This document shows, piece after piece, positions 1 to 5,651 of a stretch of 6,248 bases of DNA. Every line of letters begins with the position of its first letter. Position 1 is the first letter of the stretch. Both the position numbers and the translations under genes were made by a program. The stretch comes from CAYQQQ01 sp964420125 (lineage in GTDB: Bacteria > Actinomycetota > Acidimicrobiia > Acidimicrobiales > Microtrichaceae), in assembly GCA_964420125.1 (NCBI GenBank), contig CAYQQQ010000048.1:1-6248 (forward strand), given 5' to 3'. The notes below the pieces were generated by a model. It made no database searches. It was not told the DNA's origin and saw nothing but the letters and a program-made list of their open reading frames with translations.

Positions 1-17
1 GTCAGGACCACGGCCGC

Positions 18-37
18 CGTGGGGCAGGGGCCCCACG
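18..37 (-). terminator. GC-rich hairpin downstream of sufC (second of two)
   Basis: A perfect inverted repeat, CGTGGGGC and GCCCCACG, is separated by a 4-base loop, giving an 8-bp stem about 50 bases past the sufC stop. There is no T-tract on the minus strand, so it would be a tractless actinobacterial-type terminator or an mRNA 3'-end stabiliser. It sits at the window edge, so it could instead lie in the leader or start of an unseen next gene such as sufS. Confidence 0.35.
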
Positions 38-47
38 TTGCGGAGGA

Positions 48-81
48 GGCGGGCGCGTTCCGAAGGAACCGGGTGCCCGCC
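48..81 (-). terminator. Composite hairpin just after the sufC stop
   Basis: The outer arms GGCGGGC (48-54) and GCCCGCC (75-81) pair over 7 bp and enclose an inner 5-bp stem, GTTCC/GGAAC (57-69), with a 3-base loop. On the minus strand the structure starts 6 bases after the sufC stop codon, the usual place for an intrinsic terminator. It lacks a T-tract, so termination strength cannot be judged. Together with the hairpin at 18-37 it suggests that the sufD-sufC transcript ends or is attenuated here. Confidence 0.45.
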
Positions 82-87
82 GGGCAG

Positions 88-906
88 TCAGGAGAAGAAC
101 GGGTCGTCGATGACCGGTCGCTCGTCGGCGGCGGTCGCTGCGGGCTCGGGCTCGGGTTCCAGCGCATCGGTCCAGGGCGCGTAGCCCTCGGCCTCCAGGC
201 GATCGGCGAGCTCCGGCCCGCCGGACTCCAGCACCCGCCCGCCGGCGAAGATGTGCACCACGTCGGGATGCAGCTCCTCGAGCAGACGGGTGTAGTGCGT
301 GATGGCCAGCACGCCCAGCGGCCCGGAGCCGTCGAAGCCCTCCCGGGTGGCGGCCTCGACCCGTCGGGCCACGGCGCGCAGCGCGTCGACGTCCAGGCCG
401 GAGTCGATCTCGTCGAGCACGGCGATCCTGGGTGCCAGCACGGACATCTGCAGGGTGTCGCTCCGCTTCTTCTCCCCCCCGGAGAGGTCCACGTTGAGCG
501 GCCGGTCCACCAGCGCCTGCTCCACGCCGAGCCGCGCCGCCTCTGCGTCGAGCCGACCAGCCACCAGCGCCGGATCTCGACCGGTGGCCACGTAGGCCTC
601 CCGGAGGACCTCGCGCAACGCCACCCCCGGCACCTCGGTGGGGTACTGGAGGGCGAGGAACAGCCCGGCTGCGGCCCGCTGCCAGGTGGGGAGCTCCAGC
701 AGGTCGACGCCGTCGAGCAGCACCCGTCCGGAGGTCACCACGTAGCCGGGCTTGCCCATCACCACGTGGGACAGGGTGGACTTACCGGACCCGTTGGGGC
801 CCATGACGGCGTGCACCTCACCGGAGCGGACCGTGAGGCTCACCCCCTTGAGGATCTCCCGGCCCTCGACCTCGGCGTGGAGGTCGTCGATCACCAGCTC
901 GCTCAT
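88..906 (-). CDS. sufC: SufC, Fe-S cluster assembly ATPase
   Basis: This encodes the cytoplasmic ABC-type ATPase of the SufBC2D scaffold, which uses ATP to reshape SufB-SufD during Fe-S cluster assembly. The 272-residue product has every ABC motif: Walker A GPNGSGKS (36-43), Q-loop Q87, signature LSGGEKKR (141-148), Walker B IAVLDE (161-166), D-loop SGLD (169-172) and switch H204. The sequence ALQYPTEVPGV after the Q-loop is typical of SufC and separates it from transporter ATPases. The ATG overlaps the stop of the Rieske gene by 4 bases (ATGA), implying translational coupling. SufC is usually about 250 residues. Here the last 20 or so form an acidic, proline-rich tail with repeated EP that probably is a lineage extension. 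Assignment is very secure. Confidence 0.97.
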   Translation of the reverse strand: MSELVIDDLHAEVEGREILKGVSLTVRSGEVHAVMGPNGSGKSTLSHVVMGKPGYVVTSGRVLLDGVDLLELPTWQRAAAGLFLALQYPTEVPGVALREVLREAYVATGRDPALVAGRLDAEAARLGVEQALVDRPLNVDLSGGEKKRSDTLQMSVLAPRIAVLDEIDSGLDVDALRAVARRVEAATREGFDGSGPLGVLAITHYTRLLEELHPDVVHIFAGGRVLESGGPELADRLEAEGYAPWTDALEPEPEPAATAADERPVIDDPFFS

Positions 907-1241
907 GGCGCCACCTCGGCTTCCGCGGTCTCGACGCTCAGGTACACCTCGCCGTCGCGCACCTCCACGGAGTAGACGGGCACCGCCCGGGTGGCGGGCA
1001 GCGACTCGGGCTCCCCGGTGCGGAGGTCGAAGGCGCTGCCGTGCTTGGGGCACTCGAGCGTGCAGTCGTCCTCGTCGACGTCCCCACCGGAGAGCGACAC
1101 CTCCGCGTGGCTGCAGCGGTCGCCGATGGCGTAGACGTCGTCGCCGATGCGCACCAGGGCGACCGACCGGTCGCCGAGCTCCACCCGCAAGGGGGTGCCG
1201 GGCTGCAACTCGTCCAGGGCGGCGACACGTTGCCCGCTCAT
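903..1241 (-). CDS. Rieske-type [2Fe-2S] ferredoxin of the suf operon
   Basis: This encodes a small soluble Rieske ferredoxin of 112 residues with no signal peptide or membrane anchor. The ligand motifs are intact: C43-x-H45 (CSH) and C64-x2-H67 (CPKH), which would bind a [2Fe-2S] cluster through two Cys and two His. A further Cys, C60, lies just before the second motif. The fold resembles the small ferredoxin subunits of non-haem dioxygenases, such as the NirD/BphF-type group. It overlaps sufD upstream and sufC downstream by ATGA junctions, so it is a genuine operon member. A role as electron donor for cluster assembly, or as a product of it, is inferred from position only; the reaction is not known from sequence. 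Confidence 0.93.
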   Translation of the reverse strand: MSGQRVAALDELQPGTPLRVELGDRSVALVRIGDDVYAIGDRCSHAEVSLSGGDVDEDDCTLECPKHGSAFDLRTGEPESLPATRAVPVYSVEVRDGEVYLSVETAEAEVAP

Positions 1242-2518
1242 CGCCCCTCCCCCCGCCCACCGACCTCCTCGTCGAGCTCGGCGTCGAGCCGCTCGGAGAT
1301 GTAGGCGTTGGCGGCGGGCACCGGGAAGTGCTCGAGCGCGTCGTCGAAGAACCCGCCGACGATCAGCCGCTCGGCCGCGCGGGGCGGCACCCCGCGGCTC
1401 TCCAGGTAGAACCGCTGGTCGGAGTCGACCGGGCCGACCGCCGAGGCGTGGGAGCAGCGCACGTCGTTGTTCTCGATCTCCAGGTTGGGCACCGACTCCG
1501 CCCAGGTGTGCTCGCCGAGCTTCACCACCCGGTTCGCCTGCACGGCGTTGGTGCCCCGCGCCTCGCTGCCGATGCGGATGAGGCCGGAGTACACGGAGTG
1601 GGCGTGGTCCGCGAGGGCGCCCTTGAAGAAGAGGTCGGAGGTGGTGTCGGGCGCCTCGTGCTGCTGGAACGTGCGCAGGTCGATCATCTGGTCGCCCGAG
1701 CCCAGGTAGGCGGAGGCGATCGTGCCGGTGGCACCCCGGCCGGTCAGCCGGCAGTCGACGCGCAGGCGGGCGTAGTCCCCGCCGAGCACCGCCAGGCCGC
1801 CACGGTAGGTGGCGTCGCGCTCGACGGTCGCGTGCAGCGAGCCGATCTGCCACACCCGCCGGCCCAGGTCCTGCACGACGGTGTGGCGCAGACGGGCGGC
1901 GGGGTCGAGGTCGATCCGGGTGAGCGGGACGCTCAACGCGCGCACGTCGTCGGAGACGAACACCTCGATCAGGCCGACGTAGCTGTCGGCGCCGAGCCGC
2001 ACGTGGAGGTGGGGGAAGCTGGCGGCACCGTCGGCCGCGAGGTGGTGGACCACCAGGAAGGGCGGGCCGAGGGTCACGCCATCGGGGACGTCGAGCACCA
2101 GGGGGGCGGTGCTGAGCGCGGGGTTCCAGGCGGCGAAGGCGTCGGGGCGGTCCTCGGGCGCCGCCACCTGCTCCGGTTCGGTGGCCTCGCCGAAGCGCAC
2201 CTCGGCGGTCTCCGCGTCGGCGCACCCCATGGCGGACACGACGAAGCCGTCGACGGTCACGAGGTGGCCGCTGTGCTCGCCGAGGCGGGAGAGGACCTCG
2301 CCCACCTGTGCGGGCACCTGCTCTCTGGCGACTCCGGCCACCGCCGTCAGCTCGCCGAGGGGGAGCTGGTCGATGCGGCTGTAGCGCCACTCCTCGGCGT
2401 CGGTGGAGGGGAGCTCGAAGTCCCCGGCCTGGCGGGCCAGCTCGGCCCGGCGTGTGCGGAGCCAGTCCGGCCCCGCCAGGGAGTCGAGCCGCTCGGGGGC
2501 GAACAGCGATGCGCTCAC
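1238..2518 (-). CDS. sufD: SufD, Fe-S cluster assembly scaffold subunit
   Basis: This encodes a 426-residue SufD, the partner of SufB in the SufBC2D scaffold, cytoplasmic and built on a right-handed beta-helix. The N-terminal helical part carries the family feature EEWRYSRID near residue 42. The C-terminal core carries CSHASAVG, with C355 and H357; this His matches the SufD histidine (E. coli H360) implicated in nascent cluster assembly at the SufB-SufD interface. The start is GTG at 2518: an in-frame stop lies just upstream and AGGAGG sits at 2527-2522. The 3-base spacing from AGGAGG to GTG is unusually short. The 3' end overlaps the Rieske gene by ATGA. Length is normal for the family. sufB is not immediately upstream, which is unusual for an actinobacterial suf cluster. 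Confidence 0.95.
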   Translation of the reverse strand: MSASLFAPERLDSLAGPDWLRTRRAELARQAGDFELPSTDAEEWRYSRIDQLPLGELTAVAGVAREQVPAQVGEVLSRLGEHSGHLVTVDGFVVSAMGCADAETAEVRFGEATEPEQVAAPEDRPDAFAAWNPALSTAPLVLDVPDGVTLGPPFLVVHHLAADGAASFPHLHVRLGADSYVGLIEVFVSDDVRALSVPLTRIDLDPAARLRHTVVQDLGRRVWQIGSLHATVERDATYRGGLAVLGGDYARLRVDCRLTGRGATGTIASAYLGSGDQMIDLRTFQQHEAPDTTSDLFFKGALADHAHSVYSGLIRIGSEARGTNAVQANRVVKLGEHTWAESVPNLEIENNDVRCSHASAVGPVDSDQRFYLESRGVPPRAAERLIVGGFFDDALEHFPVPAANAYISERLDAELDEEVGGRGEGR

Positions 2519-2535
2519 GATCCTCCTGTCGTCAT
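2515..2535 (-). promoter_or_regulatory. Leader mini-ORF and Shine-Dalgarno of sufD
   Basis: On the minus strand an ATG at 2535 opens a 6-codon frame (MTTGGS) whose TGA overlaps the sufD GTG start as GTGA. The AGGAGG used for sufD lies inside it at 2527-2522, only 3 bases from GTG. With the presumed -10 at 2548-2543, transcription would start at or beside this ATG, so the mini-ORF could be read from a leaderless end and feed ribosomes into sufD. The geometry is seen in the sequence; translation of the mini-ORF is inferred and may be chance. Confidence 0.3.
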
Positions 2536-2542
2536 GGTCGCC

Positions 2543-2571
2543 AATTTACACTACGTCGGTAGTGCAATTCA
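2543..2571 (-). promoter_or_regulatory. sufD promoter with palindromic operator
   Basis: The 64-base gap before sufD holds a clear AT-rich island. A perfect inverted repeat, CACTAC-GTCG-GTAGTG (2549-2564), is flanked by AATT on both sides. Read on the minus strand, TAAATT (2548-2543) fits a TAnnnT -10 box, and the position 17 bases upstream (TGAATT, 2571-2566) is a poor -35. The palindrome therefore fills the spacer, where a bound dimeric regulator would block or reshape polymerase binding. Actinobacterial suf operons are commonly controlled by a SufR or Rrf2-type Fe-S sensor; no such gene lies in the window, and I cannot match the site to a published consensus. An operator role is inferred. 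Confidence 0.6.
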
Positions 2572-2582
2572 CCTGCAGCGGG

Positions 2583-2939
2583 TCAGCGGTCGCGGCCCTT
2601 GCGGCTCCACGGGATGAACCTGCGCCACCCACCCGAGGGCGCCTGCTCGGCGTCCACCTCCGCCCGCACCCGGGGCACCGCGGAGTTGACGATCTCCTCG
2701 GCCTCGTCGAGGAGCGCGGCGATGGAGTCGTCCTCGCCCAAGCGTGGCGGCTCCGGTGGAGTGGGCGGCGTCACCAGGGAGCCGTGGCGCCAGTTCACGT
2801 CCGCCAGCCGGGGCTGGAACGCAGGGCAGTCCTCGGGACAGCGCCACGGCGCCTCGGGAGCGAGGTCGAGGTCGCACTTCCGCACCGTCTCACCGTTGGC
2901 ATAGGTGCGGGACTCGAAGAACTTGCAGTCCTGTCGCAT
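2583..2939 (-). CDS. Small four-cysteine protein of unknown function
   Basis: I do not recognise this protein. From the ATG at 2939 it has 118 residues. Four cysteines cluster in the first 38, as C5-x16-C22-x11-C34-x3-C38, with the last pair in CPEDC; this looks like a metal site (Zn or Fe-S). A proline-rich stretch (about 60-68, PPTPPEPP) leads to an acidic amphipathic segment (about 70-90), and the C-terminus is short, Trp-containing and basic (GWRRFIPWSRKGRDR). There is no signal peptide or membrane segment. ATG at 2945 (adding MP) and TTG at 2978 are alternative starts; none has a convincing Shine-Dalgarno. It lies on the same strand as sufD, 64 bases upstream, but the sufD promoter region separates them. 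It diverges from the PAS gene. A link to Fe-S metabolism rests on position and cysteines only. Confidence 0.7.
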   Translation of the reverse strand: MRQDCKFFESRTYANGETVRKCDLDLAPEAPWRCPEDCPAFQPRLADVNWRHGSLVTPPTPPEPPRLGEDDSIAALLDEAEEIVNSAVPRVRAEVDAEQAPSGGWRRFIPWSRKGRDR

Positions 2940-2956
2940 CGGCATGCATCCATGAT

Positions 2957-2987
2957 GGCGGGCCGTCCCGCCTGACAAGATGTCGGG
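2957..2987 (+). promoter_or_regulatory. Divergent control region, leaderless promoter of the PAS gene
   Basis: About 50 bases separate the two divergent starts. CAAGAT (2976-2981) fits an actinobacterial -10 and lies 8 bases before the GTG at 2990, which has no Shine-Dalgarno; that is the layout of a leaderless transcript. The -35 position has no good match to TTGACA. Two inverted repeats are present: GGCGGG-CCGT-CCCGCC (2957-2972), in the -35/spacer zone, and the imperfect CCTGACA-AGA-TGTCGGG (2971-2987), over the -10. Either could be an operator acting on both genes, but short GC palindromes arise easily at this composition. Confidence 0.45.
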
Positions 2988-2989
2988 CG

Positions 2990-3916
2990 GTGGACGTACC
3001 TGAGAGCGCTGCGACGCCCGGCCACTCCGCGGTGTGGACCGTGCTGGAGCGCGCCGGGGTGCCCCTGGCTCGTCTCGACGAGGACGGCACCGTGCGCAGC
3101 ACCAACTCGGCGTTCGCCCGGGCGTGCGGGCGGCCCCGGGGTGAGCTCGTCGACACGCCGCTGGGCGCCTTCGCCGCCGACGACGACGCCGAGGCCCTCC
3201 TCGCCGTGCTCGAGCGCGTCCGGCGGAACCCTCAGGAGGTGGCGGAGGTGACGATCCGCGTGGTGGGCGCCGATGGGCGGGTCCGCGATCTGCAGGTGGA
3301 GCTCGGCCATCTCGGCGAGCACGACGATCCAGATGGCCCCGGCCGCCTGCTGTGCGTGGCGCGCGACCACGCGCAGGACCGCCGCCGAGAGCGTGATGAT
3401 CGCCTGCAGCGGGTCCACGCCACCACCGCCACCACCACCGATGCCACCACCGGTCTGCCCAACCGACGGGGCCTCGAGCTGCTGCTGGCCTCCGCCACCC
3501 GCCGCAGCGGTCGAGAGCAGGCGCCCTTCGCCGTGCTGCGCTGCGAGCTGCAGCTGCCCGTGACGGCGCCCGAGGTGCGCGACGCCCTGGTGACCGCGTG
3601 CCTGGCCCGACTGCGCCAGCGGCTCCGGGCGGCCGACTCCGTCACCCGCATCGAGCCCGACGTGCTGGTGGTGGTGGCCGAGGACCTCCACGACGAGCAG
3701 GACGCGGCGGGCGTCGCCTACCGCCTGCTCTCGACGACCGTCGAGCCGGTCCCCGTCGACCACGTCGAGCTCCGGGTGGAGATGACGGTGGGCATCGCCA
3801 TGGGCGACCCGAACACACCGCCCAACACGCTGCTGGCAGCGTCCGTCGAGGCGGCCAGCAACTCCGAGCGGGGCGGCTTCCGCATCCTCGACCTGCGCGG
3901 CTTCGACTCCCTGTGA
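2990..3916 (+). CDS. PAS protein with degenerate GGDEF-like domain
   Basis: The 308-residue product is soluble, with no signal peptide or membrane helix. Residues about 14-126 form a PAS fold (VPLARLDEDGTVRSTNSAF near the start, typical of PAS core strands), which would sense a ligand, redox state or partner. A Thr-rich linker (about 144-152, from an ACC-rich tract near 3421-3450) leads to a GGDEF-type domain (about 151-303) that opens with the classic TGLPNRRG. The signature site reads R-I-E-P-D-V-L where active enzymes have R-x-G-G-D-E-F: both Gly and the catalytic Glu are gone. The usual DxDxFK metal/substrate motif is also absent (RCELQLP). It should therefore not make c-di-GMP; a receptor or regulatory role is inferred. 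GTG 2990 is chosen because frames further upstream run through the divergent gene and a good -10 precedes it. Confidence 0.85.
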   Translation: MDVPESAATPGHSAVWTVLERAGVPLARLDEDGTVRSTNSAFARACGRPRGELVDTPLGAFAADDDAEALLAVLERVRRNPQEVAEVTIRVVGADGRVRDLQVELGHLGEHDDPDGPGRLLCVARDHAQDRRRERDDRLQRVHATTATTTDATTGLPNRRGLELLLASATRRSGREQAPFAVLRCELQLPVTAPEVRDALVTACLARLRQRLRAADSVTRIEPDVLVVVAEDLHDEQDAAGVAYRLLSTTVEPVPVDHVELRVEMTVGIAMGDPNTPPNTLLAASVEAASNSERGGFRILDLRGFDSL

Positions 3917-3978
3917 ACCCGACCGGCTCGGCGACGCCGTGTCCCTGAGGCCCGGCTCCGGAGCGCGCCGCTCGGTTT

Positions 3979-4007
3979 CTGACCGACCCGGACGCTCCCG
4001 CTACCCT
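3979..4007 (+). promoter_or_regulatory. Promoter of the secreted protease gene
   Basis: CTGACC (3979-3984) matches TTGACA at four of six positions and is followed after exactly 17 bases by TACCCT (4002-4007), a TAnnnT -10 box. Transcription would begin near 4014, giving a leader of about 27 bases that contains an AGAGGA Shine-Dalgarno (4025-4030) some 10 bases before the ATG at 4041. The gene thus probably has its own promoter although it follows the PAS gene by 124 bases on the same strand. Confidence 0.45.
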
Positions 4008-4040
4008 TCGCCTTCCACACCGGAAGAGGACGCAGCACCG

Positions 4041-5567
4041 ATGACCACCCGGTCCCCCGCCCGGCGCCTCGCCGGACACATCAGAGCCCTCCTCGTAGGG
4101 GGACTGCTGCCGCTCGCCATCGGCGTGGCCTGCAGCGCCGACGAGCTCGCAGAGTCCACCAGCGAGGAGCGTGGCGGCGCGGAGGCGACGGCCTGCGACC
4201 GCCCCGACAGCGAGCTCGCTCCCGCCAAGGCGCTGACCCGCTGCCTGATGCCGTCGGTCGCCTACGTGGAGACCTCCTCGGGATCGGGGTCGGGGATGGT
4301 GGTGGAGCGCGACGGCGAGCAGTACCTGTTGACCAACCTCCACGTGGTCGCCCCGGAACCGACCGCTCGGGTGGTGCTACCGGGTGATCGACCCCAGGAG
4401 CTGGACGACGTGGAGGTGGTCGGGGTCGACAAGCTCACCGACATCGCCCTGCTCGGCCCCATCGACACCGACCGTCCGCCGGTCCGCCTCGAGGATCCGG
4501 GGTTGGAGAAGGGCGACGAGGTGTTCCTGATCGGCTACCCGGGCGAGACCGAGGAGGAGCCGGAGCCGACGATCACCAGCGGCATCGTGTCCCGACGTCG
4601 CACCAACTCCGACTTCGAGCTCGACTACATCCAGACCGACGCCTCGATCAGCGGAGGCCAGTCCGGCGGCGCGCTGGCCGACGCGGAGGGCGACGTGGTC
4701 GGCGTCTCGGGGCTCGGCTTCGCCGAGGAGTTCGCCCTGGTGATCGCAGCGCCCGACGTGGAAGACGCCCTCGGACGGATCCTCGACGACGGGGGCGACG
4801 AGTACTGGACCTACCCACCGAGCGACGACCGGGTGCCGTCGACCTCGGGATCGGCCCGGCTGGCCGACTCCTACAGCGCCGCCTTCCTCTACCTCCCTGC
4901 CGACCCGGCCGGCGTGCAGCTCGATCTGCAGGTGAGCTCCGACGCCGCACCCGCCACGATCACGGTCGACGACTACGACACCGGGGACAGCATCTTCGCG
5001 GACCGCGCCGGTGTGGCCGCCATGCTGGGCCTGGACCCGGACGCCTCCGAGGAGGAGATCGCCTCGGCGGTCGAGGACTTCGAGGTGGTCGTGGGCGACC
5101 CGATCAGCCCCGGGCACTGGCTGGTGACGGTCCCCCCGAGCACTGCGGCCTCGGTGACACTGGCCGTGATCGAGGATCGCCCCAGCCAGCTCAACTGGAC
5201 CGCATCGCCGGGTCTGCACACCTACGTCGATCGCGTGGTCGACCAGCCGCTGGTGCTCGGCGAGCCCGTCGACGGCGAGCTGGACCTGCTGGAGGGATCG
5301 GCCACCTACGTCGTGGACCTGGAGGCCGGCACCGCCTACCAGGTGAGCGTCGCCTCCAACGAGAACGATCCCGAGCTCACCATCGTCGCCCCGGGTGAGA
5401 CCATGACCGCGGGGTGGCTCGCCGCCGACGGCGGGGGCATCTACGGCTTCGACGTCGACGAGGAGTTCACCGCCGAGGTGTCCGGCCCGCACACCGTGGT
5501 GGTGGAGAACTACGGCGGCGCCTCGATGGTGTACCGCCTCGAGATCGCGGAGGCGCCCGGGGGCTGA
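4041..5567 (+). CDS. Secreted trypsin-like serine protease, putative lipoprotein
   Basis: The 508-residue product begins with a basic N-terminus and hydrophobic segment (about 15-30) ending in GVAC, so C31 may be lipidated; Gly at -3 is not the usual Leu, leaving lipoprotein status likely but not certain. C52 and C68 could form a disulfide. The protease domain (about 70-245) resembles HtrA-like Trypsin_2 proteins with a full triad: H101 in TNLHVV, D134 in LTDIALL, S208 in GGQSGGAL. No PDZ domain follows, unlike HtrA/DegP. Instead residues about 265-508 are beta-rich and acidic; the end (GEPVDGELDLLEGSATY onward) resembles a PPC-type (bacterial pre-peptidase C-terminal) beta-sandwich. ATG 4041 is preferred over upstream in-frame starts because it puts the signal sequence at the N-terminus and follows an RBS. 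Substrate unknown; extracytoplasmic action inferred. Confidence 0.87.
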   Translation: MTTRSPARRLAGHIRALLVGGLLPLAIGVACSADELAESTSEERGGAEATACDRPDSELAPAKALTRCLMPSVAYVETSSGSGSGMVVERDGEQYLLTNLHVVAPEPTARVVLPGDRPQELDDVEVVGVDKLTDIALLGPIDTDRPPVRLEDPGLEKGDEVFLIGYPGETEEEPEPTITSGIVSRRRTNSDFELDYIQTDASISGGQSGGALADAEGDVVGVSGLGFAEEFALVIAAPDVEDALGRILDDGGDEYWTYPPSDDRVPSTSGSARLADSYSAAFLYLPADPAGVQLDLQVSSDAAPATITVDDYDTGDSIFADRAGVAAMLGLDPDASEEEIASAVEDFEVVVGDPISPGHWLVTVPPSTAASVTLAVIEDRPSQLNWTASPGLHTYVDRVVDQPLVLGEPVDGELDLLEGSATYVVDLEAGTAYQVSVASNENDPELTIVAPGETMTAGWLAADGGGIYGFDVDEEFTAEVSGPHTVVVENYGGASMVYRLEIAEAPGG

Positions 5568-5583
5568 CCCCTGGCAACCCACA

Positions 5584-5645
5584 TCTCCCCCGACCACCCA
5601 CCCCTCATCGCGTGGGCCTCGCAGGCTCAGCCCACGCTGCCCTCC
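5584..5645. repeat. 62-base direct repeat, copy 1 (intergenic)
   Basis: This copy is identical over 62 bases to 5652-5713, with 6 bases (CCCCTC) between them, giving a period of 68. It lies wholly in the gap between the convergent protease and sufB genes. Its right end (5627-5645) repeats the final 19 bases of sufB, including the stop, so it looks like a tandem duplication of the sufB 3' end. Confidence 0.93.
5610..5637. terminator. Hairpin in repeat copy 1, possible bidirectional terminator
   Basis: GCGTGGGC and GCCCACGC form a perfect 8-bp stem around a 12-base loop. It lies 43 bases after the protease stop on the plus strand and 58 bases after the sufB stop on the minus strand, between convergent genes where a shared terminator is expected. 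On the plus strand it is followed by a pyrimidine-rich but C-dominated tract; there is no run of T on either strand. Confidence 0.4.
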
Positions 5646-5651
5646 CCCTCC

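Noticed and set aside
1..87. Start of sufS on the minus strand
   Set aside because: No frame here gives a recognisable SufS N-terminus and no clear RBS-start pair is visible, so I do not annotate a gene.
752..2617. Long open frame on the plus strand (621 codons) opposite sufD, Rieske and sufC
   Set aside because: Its translation has no recognisable domain and is the antisense shadow of three well-supported genes; long antisense frames are expected at this GC content.
2744..2989. N-terminal extension of the PAS gene to upstream in-frame starts
   Set aside because: It would run antisense through the small Cys protein, encodes Arg/Ser/Pro-rich shadow sequence, and ignores the -10 box that fits GTG 2990.
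3421..3452. ACC-rich tract as a functional microsatellite
   Set aside because: It is imperfect, in frame, and simply encodes the Thr-rich linker and the beginning of the GGDEF-like domain; no sign of a slippage phase switch.
3955..3964. GCTCCGGAGC palindrome between the PAS and protease genes as a terminator
   Set aside because: It has no loop-forming spacer and no T-tract; a short perfect palindrome is common in DNA of this composition.
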